Part shown: positions 18,541 through 28,288 of the stretch, piece after piece
How the letters are laid out: each line of letters begins with the position of its first letter
How positions within the stretch are numbered: the stretch's first letter is position 1
Notes under the pieces: model-generated
What the model was told of the DNA's origin: nothing
What the model saw: the letters and a program-made list of their open reading frames with translations, nothing else
Database searches by the model: none
NCBI GenBank assembly: GCA_028293445.1
Contig: JAQGOU010000349.1
Coordinates: 1 to 33,936, forward strand
Direction of reading: 5' to 3'
Source of the DNA: Verrucomicrobiales bacterium
GTDB lineage: Bacteria > Verrucomicrobiota > Verrucomicrobiia > Limisphaerales > JACDHS01
Length of the DNA stretch: 33,936 nt
Translations under genes and position numbers: made by a program

Positions 18541-19592
18541 TTTGCCTCCACCACCGTTACGGGCTGCTTATCAGCCAACGTCATTTTACCGACGGCGATC
18601 ACCGGTTCAGTGCCTGCATAGCCGTCGAGGATTTCAACAAAGGCGCCATCATTGAAGCCAGTTTTGATCGGAGTCTTCTTCGCTTTTCCGTCAACGACGG
18701 TGAAAACTGAAGGGCCGCTTTTCTCCACCATGACCGCTTCCACCGGAAGCAGCAGAACATCATTGTGTTTTTCCACGCCAACCTTTGCCGTTGCATACAT
18801 CCCTGGGCGAAGATCACCGGAGTCATTCGCGAGATCGACTTCCGCCAACATCGTTTTGCTCAGATCATCGAGAACCGGGCTGAAGCGCGTGATGGTGCCT
18901 TGAAATGTTTTTCCCGGCAATCCGTCGACGCCTACTTTCACGGGCAGACCCTTCTTAATGAGGGCCACTTCCGATTCCGGAACGGCGACCTGGACTCGCA
19001 CCGTTTTGATATCCACCAGCGTGACGATCGCCGCGTTTTGCGCGGCGCTGCCGGAGGTCGCCGCTGGGACGAATGCGCCGAGGTCAATGAACCGCTTCGT
19101 GATCACGCCTGAAAAAGGCGCCGTGATTTTTGTGAAACTCAACAAGGTCTCGGCACGTTCCAGATTGGCTTTTGCGATCTGCACGCGGGCTTTAGCAGTA
19201 TCCACATTCTGCGCAACGATGAGGTCAGGTGCCTTTTGTTGTGTGTCGGTGATGCGTTTAGAATCGAGTTCGGCAATCTCTGATTCGGCCTTGCTTCTGG
19301 CGAGATCCGCGATTAGTTCTGGCGCTTCGATTTCGGCGATTACGCCGCCTTCTTTGACTTCATCACCGCGATCCACGGAAATCTTTTTCAAGTAACCGGC
19401 GACCTTGGCGTAAAGCGTCACCTGCTGATTCGCCGTGACGTTGGCGGGCAACGTCACATTGCGCAAAATCTCCCCGCGCTTGGATTGAGCCAGTTTCACG
19501 CTGGCGTTTTGCGCGAAGGCGCTGGGCAATTGGCTCAGGAACACCACGGCGGCCAAGGCGCTCGTGAAGGAACTTCTTAGATTTTGTCGCAT
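18537..19592 (-). CDS. RND efflux periplasmic adaptor subunit
   Basis: VTLYAKVAGYLKKISVDRGDEVKEGGVIAEIEAPEL, TKITAPFSGVITKRFIDLGAFV, VGVDGLPGKTFQGTITRFSPVLD. Confidence 0.94.
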   Translation of the reverse strand: MRQNLRSSFTSALAAVVFLSQLPSAFAQNASVKLAQSKRGEILRNVTLPANVTANQQVTLYAKVAGYLKKISVDRGDEVKEGGVIAEIEAPELIADLARSKAESEIAELDSKRITDTQQKAPDLIVAQNVDTAKARVQIAKANLERAETLLSFTKITAPFSGVITKRFIDLGAFVPAATSGSAAQNAAIVTLVDIKTVRVQVAVPESEVALIKKGLPVKVGVDGLPGKTFQGTITRFSPVLDDLSKTMLAEVDLANDSGDLRPGMYATAKVGVEKHNDVLLLPVEAVMVEKSGPSVFTVVDGKAKKTPIKTGFNDGAFVEILDGYAGTEPVIAVGKMTLADKQPVTVVEAK

Positions 19593-19601
19593 ACGAAAAT
19601 T

Positions 19602-22600
19602 TTAATCTGCACCCATTCGCGAAACGTGATGGCCGCTCAGCGGATCATCCGGATCCAGTGAAACAGAGGCGCGGCTGGCTGTTCTTCGGAAGATTGCAAA
19701 CACCGACGGCAAAACAAACAACGTGGCAAACGTCGCGGCTACCAGGCCGCCGATGACGGCGCGGGCGAGCGGGGCGGTTTGTTCCGCTCCTTCGCCCAAG
19801 CCGAGCGCCATCGGAATCATACCGGCGATCATCGCGCAGCTGGTCATGAGAATGGGACGCAAACGGGATTGGGCTCCTTCGCGTCCGGCGACATCCGGTG
19901 CCGCTCCAGCGAGGCGACTGCGTTCGGCAAACGTCACGAGCAGAATCGCATTCGCGACCGCCACGCCAATCGACATGATTGCGCCCATGAAGGATTGAAT
20001 GTTCAACGTCGTGCCGGTCAGCCAAAGGGCGATAGCAACTCCGGCGATCACTGCGGGAACCGTTAAAATCACCACGAGCGCGAGTTGGATCGATTCGAAG
20101 TAAGCGGCGAGTAAAAGGAAAATGACGATGATCGCGATGAGCAATCCGGATTTTAATCCATCAAACATTTGTTCCATCGGAACGATCTGTCCACGGACAT
20201 CGACGCGTGTTTTTGCTGGCGGTTCGCCCACCTGTTTCAAGGCTGCTGTAATCTTTTTGGAAACGCTGCCGAGATCGGCTCCGGAAATGTTCGCCGTAAT
20301 CGTGACGAGCCGTTGCATGTTGTAGCGGTCGTATTCACCGACCATCGTCCCTTCGCTCACGCCGGCGAAGTTGCGCAGCAGCGTCGATTTACCATCCTTC
20401 GTACTGACCGGGAGATTCTTGATTTCGTCCAGCGACGTCATCTTCGCTTGAGGCACCTGCACTTGAACCTGATAGCTGACGCCGCTGTTCGCGTCGGCCC
20501 AATAAACTGGCGTTGTGAAACGACTCGAGGAGGTCGCGGTAACAAGTGAGCGCGTCGCGTCGGAGACTTTCACCCCCATCAGGCCGGCGCGTTCACGGTT
20601 GATGTTGATATCGACCGTGGGGTAGTCCATCGATTGACCGAATTGCAAATCGCGCAACGCCGGAATCTTCGCCATCTGCTCGCGGATTTTTTCCGCATAT
20701 TCCCGACTCGCCGCGAGATTCGGTCCGGCCACCGCGACTTCAATCGGCGTCGGTGAACCAAAGCTCATCACGCGACTGACGATGTCGCTCGGTTCGAAGG
20801 AAAACTTCACGTCCGGCATTTTCTCGGCGAACACCTGGCGCATCTTTTCTTTCAGCTGCTCGATGCGAATGGGCGTTCCCGTTTTCAATTGCACCTGCAG
20901 GACTCCCTCTTCGGTCCCGCTGTTCCAGAGATGAATGAGGTTCACCGGATAATTCGGCGCATGAACGCCGACGAACGCCAGCGTGATCGCGACGTTGTTG
21001 GAACCGACTTCATTTTTAATCAGCTCGAGCGTTTGCAAAGCGAGCGCTTCGGTCTTATCGACGCGCGTGCCAGTAGGGGCGCGGAGACGGACGGAAAGTT
21101 GTCCGGCGTCCACCTTCGGGAAAATTTCCGTGCCGAGCCGATTGCCGAAAAAGTAAATGGCCAGGCACGCCACGCCGAGCGACAGGATCAACACGAGCCA
21201 ACGCAGGCCGATCAACGGCGCGAGAATTTTTCCGTAGGCGGTTTGGGATTTGGTGAAAGGCTGCGCAGTCTTGGAATTCGCGACCACTTTATGACGGAGA
21301 GACCAGACCGCCAAAATCGGGACCAACGTGCTGGAAAGAAGGAACGACGCAATCATCGCGAACCCGACCGCGAGGGCGAGCGGAACGAAAAGGGCCTTCG
21401 CCGCGCCGACCATGAAGAACGCCGGAATGAACACGGCGAGAATACAAAGCATCGCCAGCAAACGTGGGACGGCGGTTTCGCGAGTCGCATCGGAAGCCGC
21501 ACGCGCCAAACCTTTGCCTCTACTCAAATGGGAATGGATGTTCTCGATCGCGACGGTCGCTTCATCGACCAGAATTCCGACAGCCAACGCGAAACCGCCG
21601 AGCGTCATCAGGTTGATATTTTGTCCGCTGATCCACAGGGCGAAGGTTGCGCCGAGCAACGACACGGGAATATTGATCACCACGATGAAGGCAGTGCGCC
21701 AATCTCGCAGAAAGAACAGAACCATCAAACCCGTCAGCACGGCTCCGAGCGCCCCTTCCTTCATCAAATCGCGAATCGCGCGCGTGACGTAAGGCGATTG
21801 ATCAAATTCGTAACTGACCTTCACGTCATCGGGCAGGACGCTTTGAAATTTCGGCAGGTTCTTTTTGACGAGGTCAACCACAGCGATCGTGGAGGCGTCC
21901 GCGCGTTTCGTGACCGGGATGTAAACGGTGCGTCGGCCATTCACCAAGGCGTAGCTCGTCACAATATCCGCGGCGTCGGTGACGTCCGCGACGTCGCGCA
22001 CGAAGACGGTTGGATAGACTCCGGCGCGAATCGGGACGGTTTCGAGATCTTTGATGCTCTTGACGATCGAATTGGCCGGAACAATCGGATACTTGTCGCC
22101 GAGCGTCATGTTGCCGGAAGGACTGATCGTGTTCGCGGAAGCGATGGCGTTGACGATTTCGTCCGGCGACATGTTGTAGGACCGGAGGCGATCGGGTTTA
22201 ACAGCGATTACGATGGAACGCGCACTGCCACCAAACGGCGGCGGCGCAGAAACGCCGGGCAATGTGGCGAACAACGGACGCACAGAATTGAGCGCGGCAT
22301 CCTGAAGTTGTCCGACGGTTTTTGTTTCGCTGAAGAAAACAAGATTTCCGACCGGCACGCTGCCGGCATCAAAGCGCATTACGAATGGCGACACAGTGCC
22401 GATGGGCATGAAGGCGCGGGCGCGGTTGACGTAAGAAATCGTTTCGGCCATCGCCGAGGCCATGTCGGTCCCGGGATGGAACTGCAACTTCATAATCGAA
22501 GCGCCCTGGATCGATTTCGATTCCACATGCTCGATACCCGTGATGTAGAGGAAATGGTACTCGTAGTAATAGGTGAGGTAACCTTCCATCTGCGCCGCAT

Positions 22601-22763
22601 CCATGCCGCCGTACGGTTGCGCGACGTAAATGGTGGGAATGCCGAGCGGCGGAAAAATATCCTGCGTCATCCGCTTCACGGCGACCCAGGCGCCAAGGCA
22701 GATCGCGATGATTAGAACAATCACCGTGAGGGGACAGCGCATCGCAGCGGAAACAAGATTCAT
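19602..22763 (-). CDS. RND efflux transporter permease (AcrB/MdtB/CzcA superfamily)
   Basis: 1053 aa; MNLVSAAMRCPLTVIVLIIAICLGAWVAVKRM, TM4 GGFALAVGILVDEATVAIENIH, SIGVAVANAILLVTFAERSR, LFVLPSVFAIFRR. Confidence 0.96.
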   Translation of the reverse strand: MNLVSAAMRCPLTVIVLIIAICLGAWVAVKRMTQDIFPPLGIPTIYVAQPYGGMDAAQMEGYLTYYYEYHFLYITGIEHVESKSIQGASIMKLQFHPGTDMASAMAETISYVNRARAFMPIGTVSPFVMRFDAGSVPVGNLVFFSETKTVGQLQDAALNSVRPLFATLPGVSAPPPFGGSARSIVIAVKPDRLRSYNMSPDEIVNAIASANTISPSGNMTLGDKYPIVPANSIVKSIKDLETVPIRAGVYPTVFVRDVADVTDAADIVTSYALVNGRRTVYIPVTKRADASTIAVVDLVKKNLPKFQSVLPDDVKVSYEFDQSPYVTRAIRDLMKEGALGAVLTGLMVLFFLRDWRTAFIVVINIPVSLLGATFALWISGQNINLMTLGGFALAVGILVDEATVAIENIHSHLSRGKGLARAASDATRETAVPRLLAMLCILAVFIPAFFMVGAAKALFVPLALAVGFAMIASFLLSSTLVPILAVWSLRHKVVANSKTAQPFTKSQTAYGKILAPLIGLRWLVLILSLGVACLAIYFFGNRLGTEIFPKVDAGQLSVRLRAPTGTRVDKTEALALQTLELIKNEVGSNNVAITLAFVGVHAPNYPVNLIHLWNSGTEEGVLQVQLKTGTPIRIEQLKEKMRQVFAEKMPDVKFSFEPSDIVSRVMSFGSPTPIEVAVAGPNLAASREYAEKIREQMAKIPALRDLQFGQSMDYPTVDININRERAGLMGVKVSDATRSLVTATSSSRFTTPVYWADANSGVSYQVQVQVPQAKMTSLDEIKNLPVSTKDGKSTLLRNFAGVSEGTMVGEYDRYNMQRLVTITANISGADLGSVSKKITAALKQVGEPPAKTRVDVRGQIVPMEQMFDGLKSGLLIAIIVIFLLLAAYFESIQLALVVILTVPAVIAGVAIALWLTGTTLNIQSFMGAIMSIGVAVANAILLVTFAERSRLAGAAPDVAGREGAQSRLRPILMTSCAMIAGMIPMALGLGEGAEQTAPLARAVIGGLVAATFATLFVLPSVFAIFRRTASRASVSLDPDDPLSGHHVSRMGAD

Positions 22764-22982
22764 GTCGGTGGCCTAGACTTGGGAAGGGAGGGTCGAGTTA
22801 CAAGAGAATTTTCAGTGGCGACCGGGCGAAGGGGGCGAGAGCAAACGGGGTGAAGTCACGCACCTCGTCTGGCATAAAAGTTTTATTAGCTGGTTCATTG
22901 CCAAAGGCGCTCCCTTCCGTTGGATTTTGGAGAAATCGGTAAGAAAACGGGACGGAAACGCTCAAAAGAATAAAAACCGGTC

Positions 22983-23400
22983 AAAAAACGAGTCTTTATC
23001 TGAAAAAGGGCACTTTGCAGCTTCGGAATTTTGGTCCGGAACAGGAAGGGTACGATGTTGTTTCGGAATTCCCGTCCGGAACAGGAAATGGCTCCGTTGT
23101 CGTCCGAAATTCGGGCCGGAGTTGGAAAGAGGTCCAATGTTGGTTCGGAAATCTGGTCCGGAACAGGAAAGAGGTGCGATGTTGCTTCGGAATTTCGGTC
23201 CGGAACAGGAAAGGGCTCCTTTTTGAACCGGAAATCTGCGCCGGAACAGGAAAGAGGTCCAATGTTGCTTCGAAAACGAGCTCTTTCCTGGGAAAGAGGT
23301 CCAATGTTGGTTCGGAAATCTGATCCGGAACGGGAAAGGGCTGCGATGTTGCTTCGGAATTTTGCTCCGGAACAGGAAAGAGGTTTGATTCGTTCCAGAA
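22983..23400. repeat. Degenerate tandem array 2, 40-42-bp period, about 9-10 units
   Basis: Unit starts (TTCGGAA-type) at 23021, 23061, 23101, 23143, 23185, 23226, 23268, 23310 and 23352. Typical unit: gttcggaaatctggtccggaacaggaaagaggtgcgatgttg. Related half-unit sequence near 22983-23020. Confidence 0.9.
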
Positions 23401-23548
23401 ATCCGCCTCTCAAGGGGGGCTCCTTTTGACGCAGAGGAGAAAAGGATCAGTAGCCCCTATGAATTCCGTAAATGACTTGGATCAAAAGTCTGAGCGGCAA
23501 ATCTTTTGACAGGGAACACCTTGGTTTGGCAAGTTCTCGCCCGCCTAT

Positions 23549-24826
23549 ATGTCACAATTGAACGGAAACCTTTTAGTCGGACAGTCCGGCGGACCCACCG
23601 CCGTTATCAACGCCAGTGTCGCCGGTGTTCTCCAGGAAGCTGGCAAACACGAGTGCATCGAAGAAATTTACGGCGGCCTCAACGGAATCTTCGGCATTCT
23701 CAACGAAGAAATCATCGACGTGAACGAGGAGAAGGCCAAAACCATCGAAGGTTTGAAGCACACGCCCGCCGCCGCCCTCGGCACCTGCCGTTACAAAATC
23801 GATTTCAAAAAGAAGCCCGAAAAAGCGGCCAAAGACATGGACCGTCTGTTCGAAGTCTTTGCCGCGCACAACATCCGTTTTTTCTTTTACGCGGGTGGTA
23901 ATGATTCGCAGGACACGTCGCACAAGATTCATCTCGAAGCGGTGAAACGCGGTTACGAACTCCGCGTCATCGGCGTCCCCAAGACGATTGATAACGATCT
24001 TCCGCACACGGACAGTTGCCCCGGATTCGGCTCGGTTATTAAATATAATGCGACGACTGTCATGGAAATCGGCACCGACGTTGGCAGCATGGCGACCGAT
24101 GATGGTTCGTGCTGTATCGTCGAAGTCATGGGCCGTTCCGCTGGTTGGATCGCGGCTGGAACTGTTTTGGCCAAACAAGGCAACCCGGCGAATCCGCCGC
24201 ACATCATTCTCCTGCCGGAATTGCCATTCAAAGAAGAGAAGTTCCTCGCCAAGGTGAAAGAAACGGTGGCCGCTTATAAATATTGCATCGTAGTCGTCGG
24301 CGAAGGTTTGAAGAACGAAGCGGGCGAAGAAATCGGCGCGGACAAAACGCGTCTCGATTCCTTTGGTCATCCGGTTCTCTCTGGCGCGGCCGATAAACTC
24401 GCCGAAATCGTTCAAGGCAAAATTAATCTCAAGACCCGCACCGTGAAACTTGGCTATGCGCAACGCGCCGCCTCGCATTTTGCCAGCGCCACGGATGCCA
24501 ACAACGCCTACGCCTGCGGCGTCGCGGCGGTCAAAGCGGCCGTGGACGGAAAGAGTGGTTTCATGGTGAAGATCGTCCGTACGGGCCAAGGCAAAGGGAT
24601 TAAATGGAGCACTGGTCTCCAACCGCTCGAAGACATCGCCAACGTGGAACATTTCATTCCGAGCGACTGGATTGCCGAAGACGGCTTCCTCCCCGGTGCG
24701 AAATTCATCGAATACGCCGGGCCGCTCATCGAAGGCGAAGTGAAGGTGCCTGTTGAAAACGGCCTGCCGAAATACGCGGTGCTGGATAAGGTTAAGATCG
24801 AGAAGAAGTTGCCAGCGCGCGCTTAA
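23549..24826 (+). CDS. 6-phosphofructokinase, probably pyrophosphate-dependent
   Basis: LLVGQSGGPTAVINAS, YAGGNDSQDT (Asp where ATP-PFK has the Gly of GGDGS), GVPKTIDNDLPHTDSCPGFGS (Lys in PKTIDND), EVMGRSAGWIAAG. Confidence 0.93.
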   Translation: MSQLNGNLLVGQSGGPTAVINASVAGVLQEAGKHECIEEIYGGLNGIFGILNEEIIDVNEEKAKTIEGLKHTPAAALGTCRYKIDFKKKPEKAAKDMDRLFEVFAAHNIRFFFYAGGNDSQDTSHKIHLEAVKRGYELRVIGVPKTIDNDLPHTDSCPGFGSVIKYNATTVMEIGTDVGSMATDDGSCCIVEVMGRSAGWIAAGTVLAKQGNPANPPHIILLPELPFKEEKFLAKVKETVAAYKYCIVVVGEGLKNEAGEEIGADKTRLDSFGHPVLSGAADKLAEIVQGKINLKTRTVKLGYAQRAASHFASATDANNAYACGVAAVKAAVDGKSGFMVKIVRTGQGKGIKWSTGLQPLEDIANVEHFIPSDWIAEDGFLPGAKFIEYAGPLIEGEVKVPVENGLPKYAVLDKVKIEKKLPARA

Positions 24827-24849
24827 CGCCTGGTTATCATTGAATCTGC

Positions 24850-24882
24850 AAGCGGCGATCTTCGGATCGCCGCTTTTGTTTT
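24850..24882 (+). terminator. Rho-independent terminator downstream of the phosphofructokinase gene
   Basis: AAGCGGCGATC-TTCG-GATCGCCGCTT followed by TTGTTTT: perfect 11-bp stem with UUCG tetraloop. Confidence 0.92.
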
Positions 24883-24913
24883 AGCCAAAGCAGATGGGAA
24901 GTCGTGCCTGTCG

Positions 24914-25504
24914 TTATTGCGAGCCTGCTGGATTCTTCAGAACAAAATCGTTCGTGTAAACGATCTGCGTCGTCGCGTTCGTATCGTAGAGTCGAAAGCG
25001 GAGTTCCGATGCGGAAGTGAACGGAAATTCCCAGAGGACCTGTTCGGTTGTTATTTTCGTTTTTTCATTAACCGAACCGGTATCGAAGTGAACCTGTCGC
25101 TGGAGCCCGGCAATTTCAACGCCATTCGTATCGAGCAGCGCCAGCAGTTGGTGCCCATTCCAGGTGGACGCGAGGAAACCCTGGTTCGAAGACCGTCGGA
25201 GGGTTAAGCCAAGACTGCCTTGGGCTGAATTCGTGATCGCTGCGGGCATGCTCGACTTGCTCCCAACAATTTTGTAGGAAACTTTGTCACCAAGAATTTT
25301 ATTCAGGCTTTCCTGCAACGAGCTGCCGTGAAACATGTGAAATGTTTGACCGCACTCCACCGAGGCAACGGTCACCCTGGATCCGTCCGTCAAATACACG
25401 ATCCGGGGAGGCTTGGGACGCGTGGCGAAGAAAAACACTGCCAGAAGCAAAAACATCGCAATCCCAAAAAAGAGAATGCGTAGAAATGTTTGTTTAGAAA
25501 CCAC
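24914..25504 (-). CDS. Hypothetical protein with N-terminal membrane anchor
   Basis: 196 aa, TM helix ILFFGIAMFLLLAVFFFA followed by an extracytoplasmic-type domain; no family recognised. Confidence 0.7.
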   Translation of the reverse strand: MVSKQTFLRILFFGIAMFLLLAVFFFATRPKPPRIVYLTDGSRVTVASVECGQTFHMFHGSSLQESLNKILGDKVSYKIVGSKSSMPAAITNSAQGSLGLTLRRSSNQGFLASTWNGHQLLALLDTNGVEIAGLQRQVHFDTGSVNEKTKITTEQVLWEFPFTSASELRFRLYDTNATTQIVYTNDFVLKNPAGSQ

Positions 25505-25620
25505 CGCGATATTATAGCTATTGAACTACTGTTAAAGAAGGGTTGCCAGAGATTTCCAGACTCACGGATTTTGTATCGCGACGTCAAAACGAAGCATGTT
25601 ATCTTCGCCCGCGCGATAGC

Positions 25621-28176
25621 ATGGATCACCAAACACAGAACACTTCGGCAATCGAGTTAATGGGAAGCGCTCAGTTCATCCAGGGGCGAGTTATAATTTC
25701 ACCTTCCGGGCCGTGGGTAAAACAACGGGATTTGGATTTCACTTTCACACCGAAAGTAGCAACTGACTCAACCTATTTGCTCCTGGATCATCAACATAAC
25801 GCCACATCACATGAGTACTTTCAGCGCAGCGTCTTTCGTCTGGAGACACTTTACGCAGCGCGACACCTCGCACAGTGGCAACTCGCATTTTCACCGCGAA
25901 CGCAGGAAGTAATCTTGCATTCTGTCTCCAGTATAAGAGGGATGGAACGTGTAGAACAACTGCGGATGGACCGTTTGAGAATTATCCAACGCGAGAAACG
26001 TCTCGAACAAATGGAAATCAGTGGCGAGATGACGATTATGCTCGTGCTGGAGGATATCCGGGTGGGGGACGTCATCGATTTCAGCTATACGATCCGTCAA
26101 CGCCCCGATTTTCTCCAAAATCGTTTTTCGAGTTTGGTCGAACTGCCGGTGACGCTTCCCGTGCGGGCTTTTCATTTCGACCTGACATTCTGCTCAAATT
26201 CACCGATGCGTTGGAAGAGTAATCAGTCCAGTTTTGCTCCGTCGGAAGAAGATGGCGGCACGCAGAAGCGCTGGAGTTGGATGCTGGAGCATTGTCTACC
26301 TGCTGAAGTGGAACGTAATGTTCCATCATGGCACATCGCAAACAAATGGGTGCAGGTTTCAGACTGTTCGTCCTGGGCCGAGGTGAGTCAGCATGTTCTG
26401 GCCGCGTGGAAGGAGGATTTTGCGGATCCGGTTTTAGAAAGTGTCGCGAATGATATTGTCTCTCGTGAAAGCGGTTTTAGTGAAAGAGCTCAAGCTGCCT
26501 TGCAGCTGGTTCAGGACAATGTTCGTTACCTGAGCGTGAATGATAAATTGGGCGGGCATATGCCTTCTGCGCCCGGCGAGGTGCTAAAACGCAAGTTTGG
26601 CGATTGCAAAGACAAATCATTTCTCCTCGCCCATCTGTTTCGCAAGCTGGGTATATCTGCACGCCCCGTTCTGGTTCACTCGCAGCTGAGAGAAACGATC
26701 ACGCAATTTCTGCCCAGCGCACAAGTCTTTGATCATGCGATTGTCGAATACGAGATTGAAGGAAAACGCTATTGGGCTGACGGCATCATCCCGTTGCAAG
26801 GGGGGTCCACTCCGAGGAGATCCCGACCCGATTATAAAATCGGGCTTCCGATCGGTTTGGGAGTTACCAGCCTTGAGACGATCGGCAGTCCTCAAACGGA
26901 GGGATGCTACGACTTAAAACAGACTTTTATCGTAGACACATCAGGTAAGCCCTCCACATTGATTACCCGTGTAACCGCAACCGGCCATGAAGCAGATCGG
27001 CTCCGCCGTCGTCTCGCCGAAGAAGGTCAGGAATCGGTCGCGAATCAAAACGAAGAATTCTATCGGCTGTTCGATTCACAACTTAAACGCTTAAGCCCGA
27101 TGGAATGGTGGGATGATCGAAAAACTAACTCGATTCAATTGGCTGATGCTTTTGAAGTCTCTGGTTTTGACTGCGATGTTCAACTGTCTTGCGGCGCGTC
27201 CCTGATTCGCTCTGCGCTCGTTCTCCCTCAAGACGGGAAGAAAAAAAGGTCACAGCCTTTAATGATTCCATTCCCACTGCGGTGGCTACAAACGATTGAA
27301 ATTGAATCTCCCTCGTTGCCTCAAGGCTTTTCCAAGCCCGTACACATCCGCACGCCAGCGTTTAAGTTCTCACGTCAAATAACACATCGCGTGGGACATT
27401 GGTCCATTGCTTATTCCTTGGAAACACTCGTCGATTCGATTTCTGGAGATCAATTTGAAAAATATGTGGCCAGTGTTCAGGAGGTAATGGATTCCTTACG
27501 AATTGGAATCTCATTCCCCCGCGGCTATGCCAGTCCGCGACGTGGCCGGAATGCCGGCAATCTAAGCAAACCGAAACAAATCGCTTCAGAAACCATAGCA
27601 TCCACAGACCCGAGCACCGTAATGGCGTTACCAGCAATTGCGGCAGCCCTGATGTCGTTGCCTCAAAATTCGGCCGTTCCCGCAGAACCCATAGTTCAAC
27701 ACACGAAAAACACCGTGCAACCGACAGGGCGATCTTCGACAAGTGATCAACCTCAGACACCGGTTTCACCAAGGATCAGGAAGCTTCCGGTGCGGACGCC
27801 GGAATCCACTGCGGCGGGGGAAGTCCGCAAATCGGCGCGTCGCTGGCTGCTTGCGATGACCATAGCTTTACCAATGGCGATTTTCGTTTTGTATCTCACG
27901 ACGCCTATGCCCCGGGAGGGGAAGCTTGTGGCGACCGTTTTCAGCGTCATTTGGACGGGAATTCCATTGTTTGCGATTTGGAAACGTCAGAACTGGGCCA
28001 AGTATGTTCTCGCAGGGTTTCTTGCTTTAACCTGCCTTTGGTTGACTGTCGGCATCATTGTAATGAAAGACAATCTGGATGTAATTGGCTGCTTTCTGGC
28101 TCTGTGCATTCGTGCGCCCGCCGTCGGTCTGTTGCTCTTTTCGTCCGCGCTCCGTAAGTTCACTTCTCGTAACTGA
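25621..28176 (+). CDS. DUF3857/transglutaminase-like protein with C-terminal TM segments
   Basis: DUF3857-like N-terminus (LEDIRVGDVIDFSYTIRQRPDF) and transglutaminase core with Cys (KRKFGDCKDKSFLLAHLFRKLGI), His (AQVFDHAIVEYE) and Asp (KRYWADG); about four C-terminal TM helices. Start MDHQTQN preferred over ORF start 25543. Confidence 0.88.
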   Translation: MDHQTQNTSAIELMGSAQFIQGRVIISPSGPWVKQRDLDFTFTPKVATDSTYLLLDHQHNATSHEYFQRSVFRLETLYAARHLAQWQLAFSPRTQEVILHSVSSIRGMERVEQLRMDRLRIIQREKRLEQMEISGEMTIMLVLEDIRVGDVIDFSYTIRQRPDFLQNRFSSLVELPVTLPVRAFHFDLTFCSNSPMRWKSNQSSFAPSEEDGGTQKRWSWMLEHCLPAEVERNVPSWHIANKWVQVSDCSSWAEVSQHVLAAWKEDFADPVLESVANDIVSRESGFSERAQAALQLVQDNVRYLSVNDKLGGHMPSAPGEVLKRKFGDCKDKSFLLAHLFRKLGISARPVLVHSQLRETITQFLPSAQVFDHAIVEYEIEGKRYWADGIIPLQGGSTPRRSRPDYKIGLPIGLGVTSLETIGSPQTEGCYDLKQTFIVDTSGKPSTLITRVTATGHEADRLRRRLAEEGQESVANQNEEFYRLFDSQLKRLSPMEWWDDRKTNSIQLADAFEVSGFDCDVQLSCGASLIRSALVLPQDGKKKRSQPLMIPFPLRWLQTIEIESPSLPQGFSKPVHIRTPAFKFSRQITHRVGHWSIAYSLETLVDSISGDQFEKYVASVQEVMDSLRIGISFPRGYASPRRGRNAGNLSKPKQIASETIASTDPSTVMALPAIAAALMSLPQNSAVPAEPIVQHTKNTVQPTGRSSTSDQPQTPVSPRIRKLPVRTPESTAAGEVRKSARRWLLAMTIALPMAIFVLYLTTPMPREGKLVATVFSVIWTGIPLFAIWKRQNWAKYVLAGFLALTCLWLTVGIIVMKDNLDVIGCFLALCIRAPAVGLLLFSSALRKFTSRN

Positions 28177-28288
28177 ATCGACTCGGCCGAATGCTTGGAA
28201 GATCAACCCCGTGATTTATAGGAACTGGATGAAACGGGACTTGCCAGCGCCTTTTACCTCAGGCTTACTTTCCGCGTTTGCATCCGCG

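Noticed and set aside
20889-22715. 608-aa plus-strand ORF
   Set aside because: Entirely antisense to the RND permease gene; low-complexity R/D/H/E-rich composition typical of mirror-frame ORFs in GC-rich codons.
22983-23400. CRISPR array
   Set aside because: Similarity spans the whole unit and there is no division into an invariant repeat and unique spacers; no cas genes. The same applies to arrays 1 and 3.
22895-23429. ORFs on both strands across array 2 (172 aa minus; 132, 102 and 99 aa plus)
   Set aside because: They all derive from a 42-bp repeat with no stop codons; open in several frames on both strands, no start context or domain. Treated as non-coding.
23506-23511. TTGACA as a -35 box for the phosphofructokinase gene
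   Set aside because: No acceptable -10 element at 16-18 bp spacing.
23573-24652. 359-aa minus-strand ORF
   Set aside because: Antisense to the phosphofructokinase gene; no recognisable domain.
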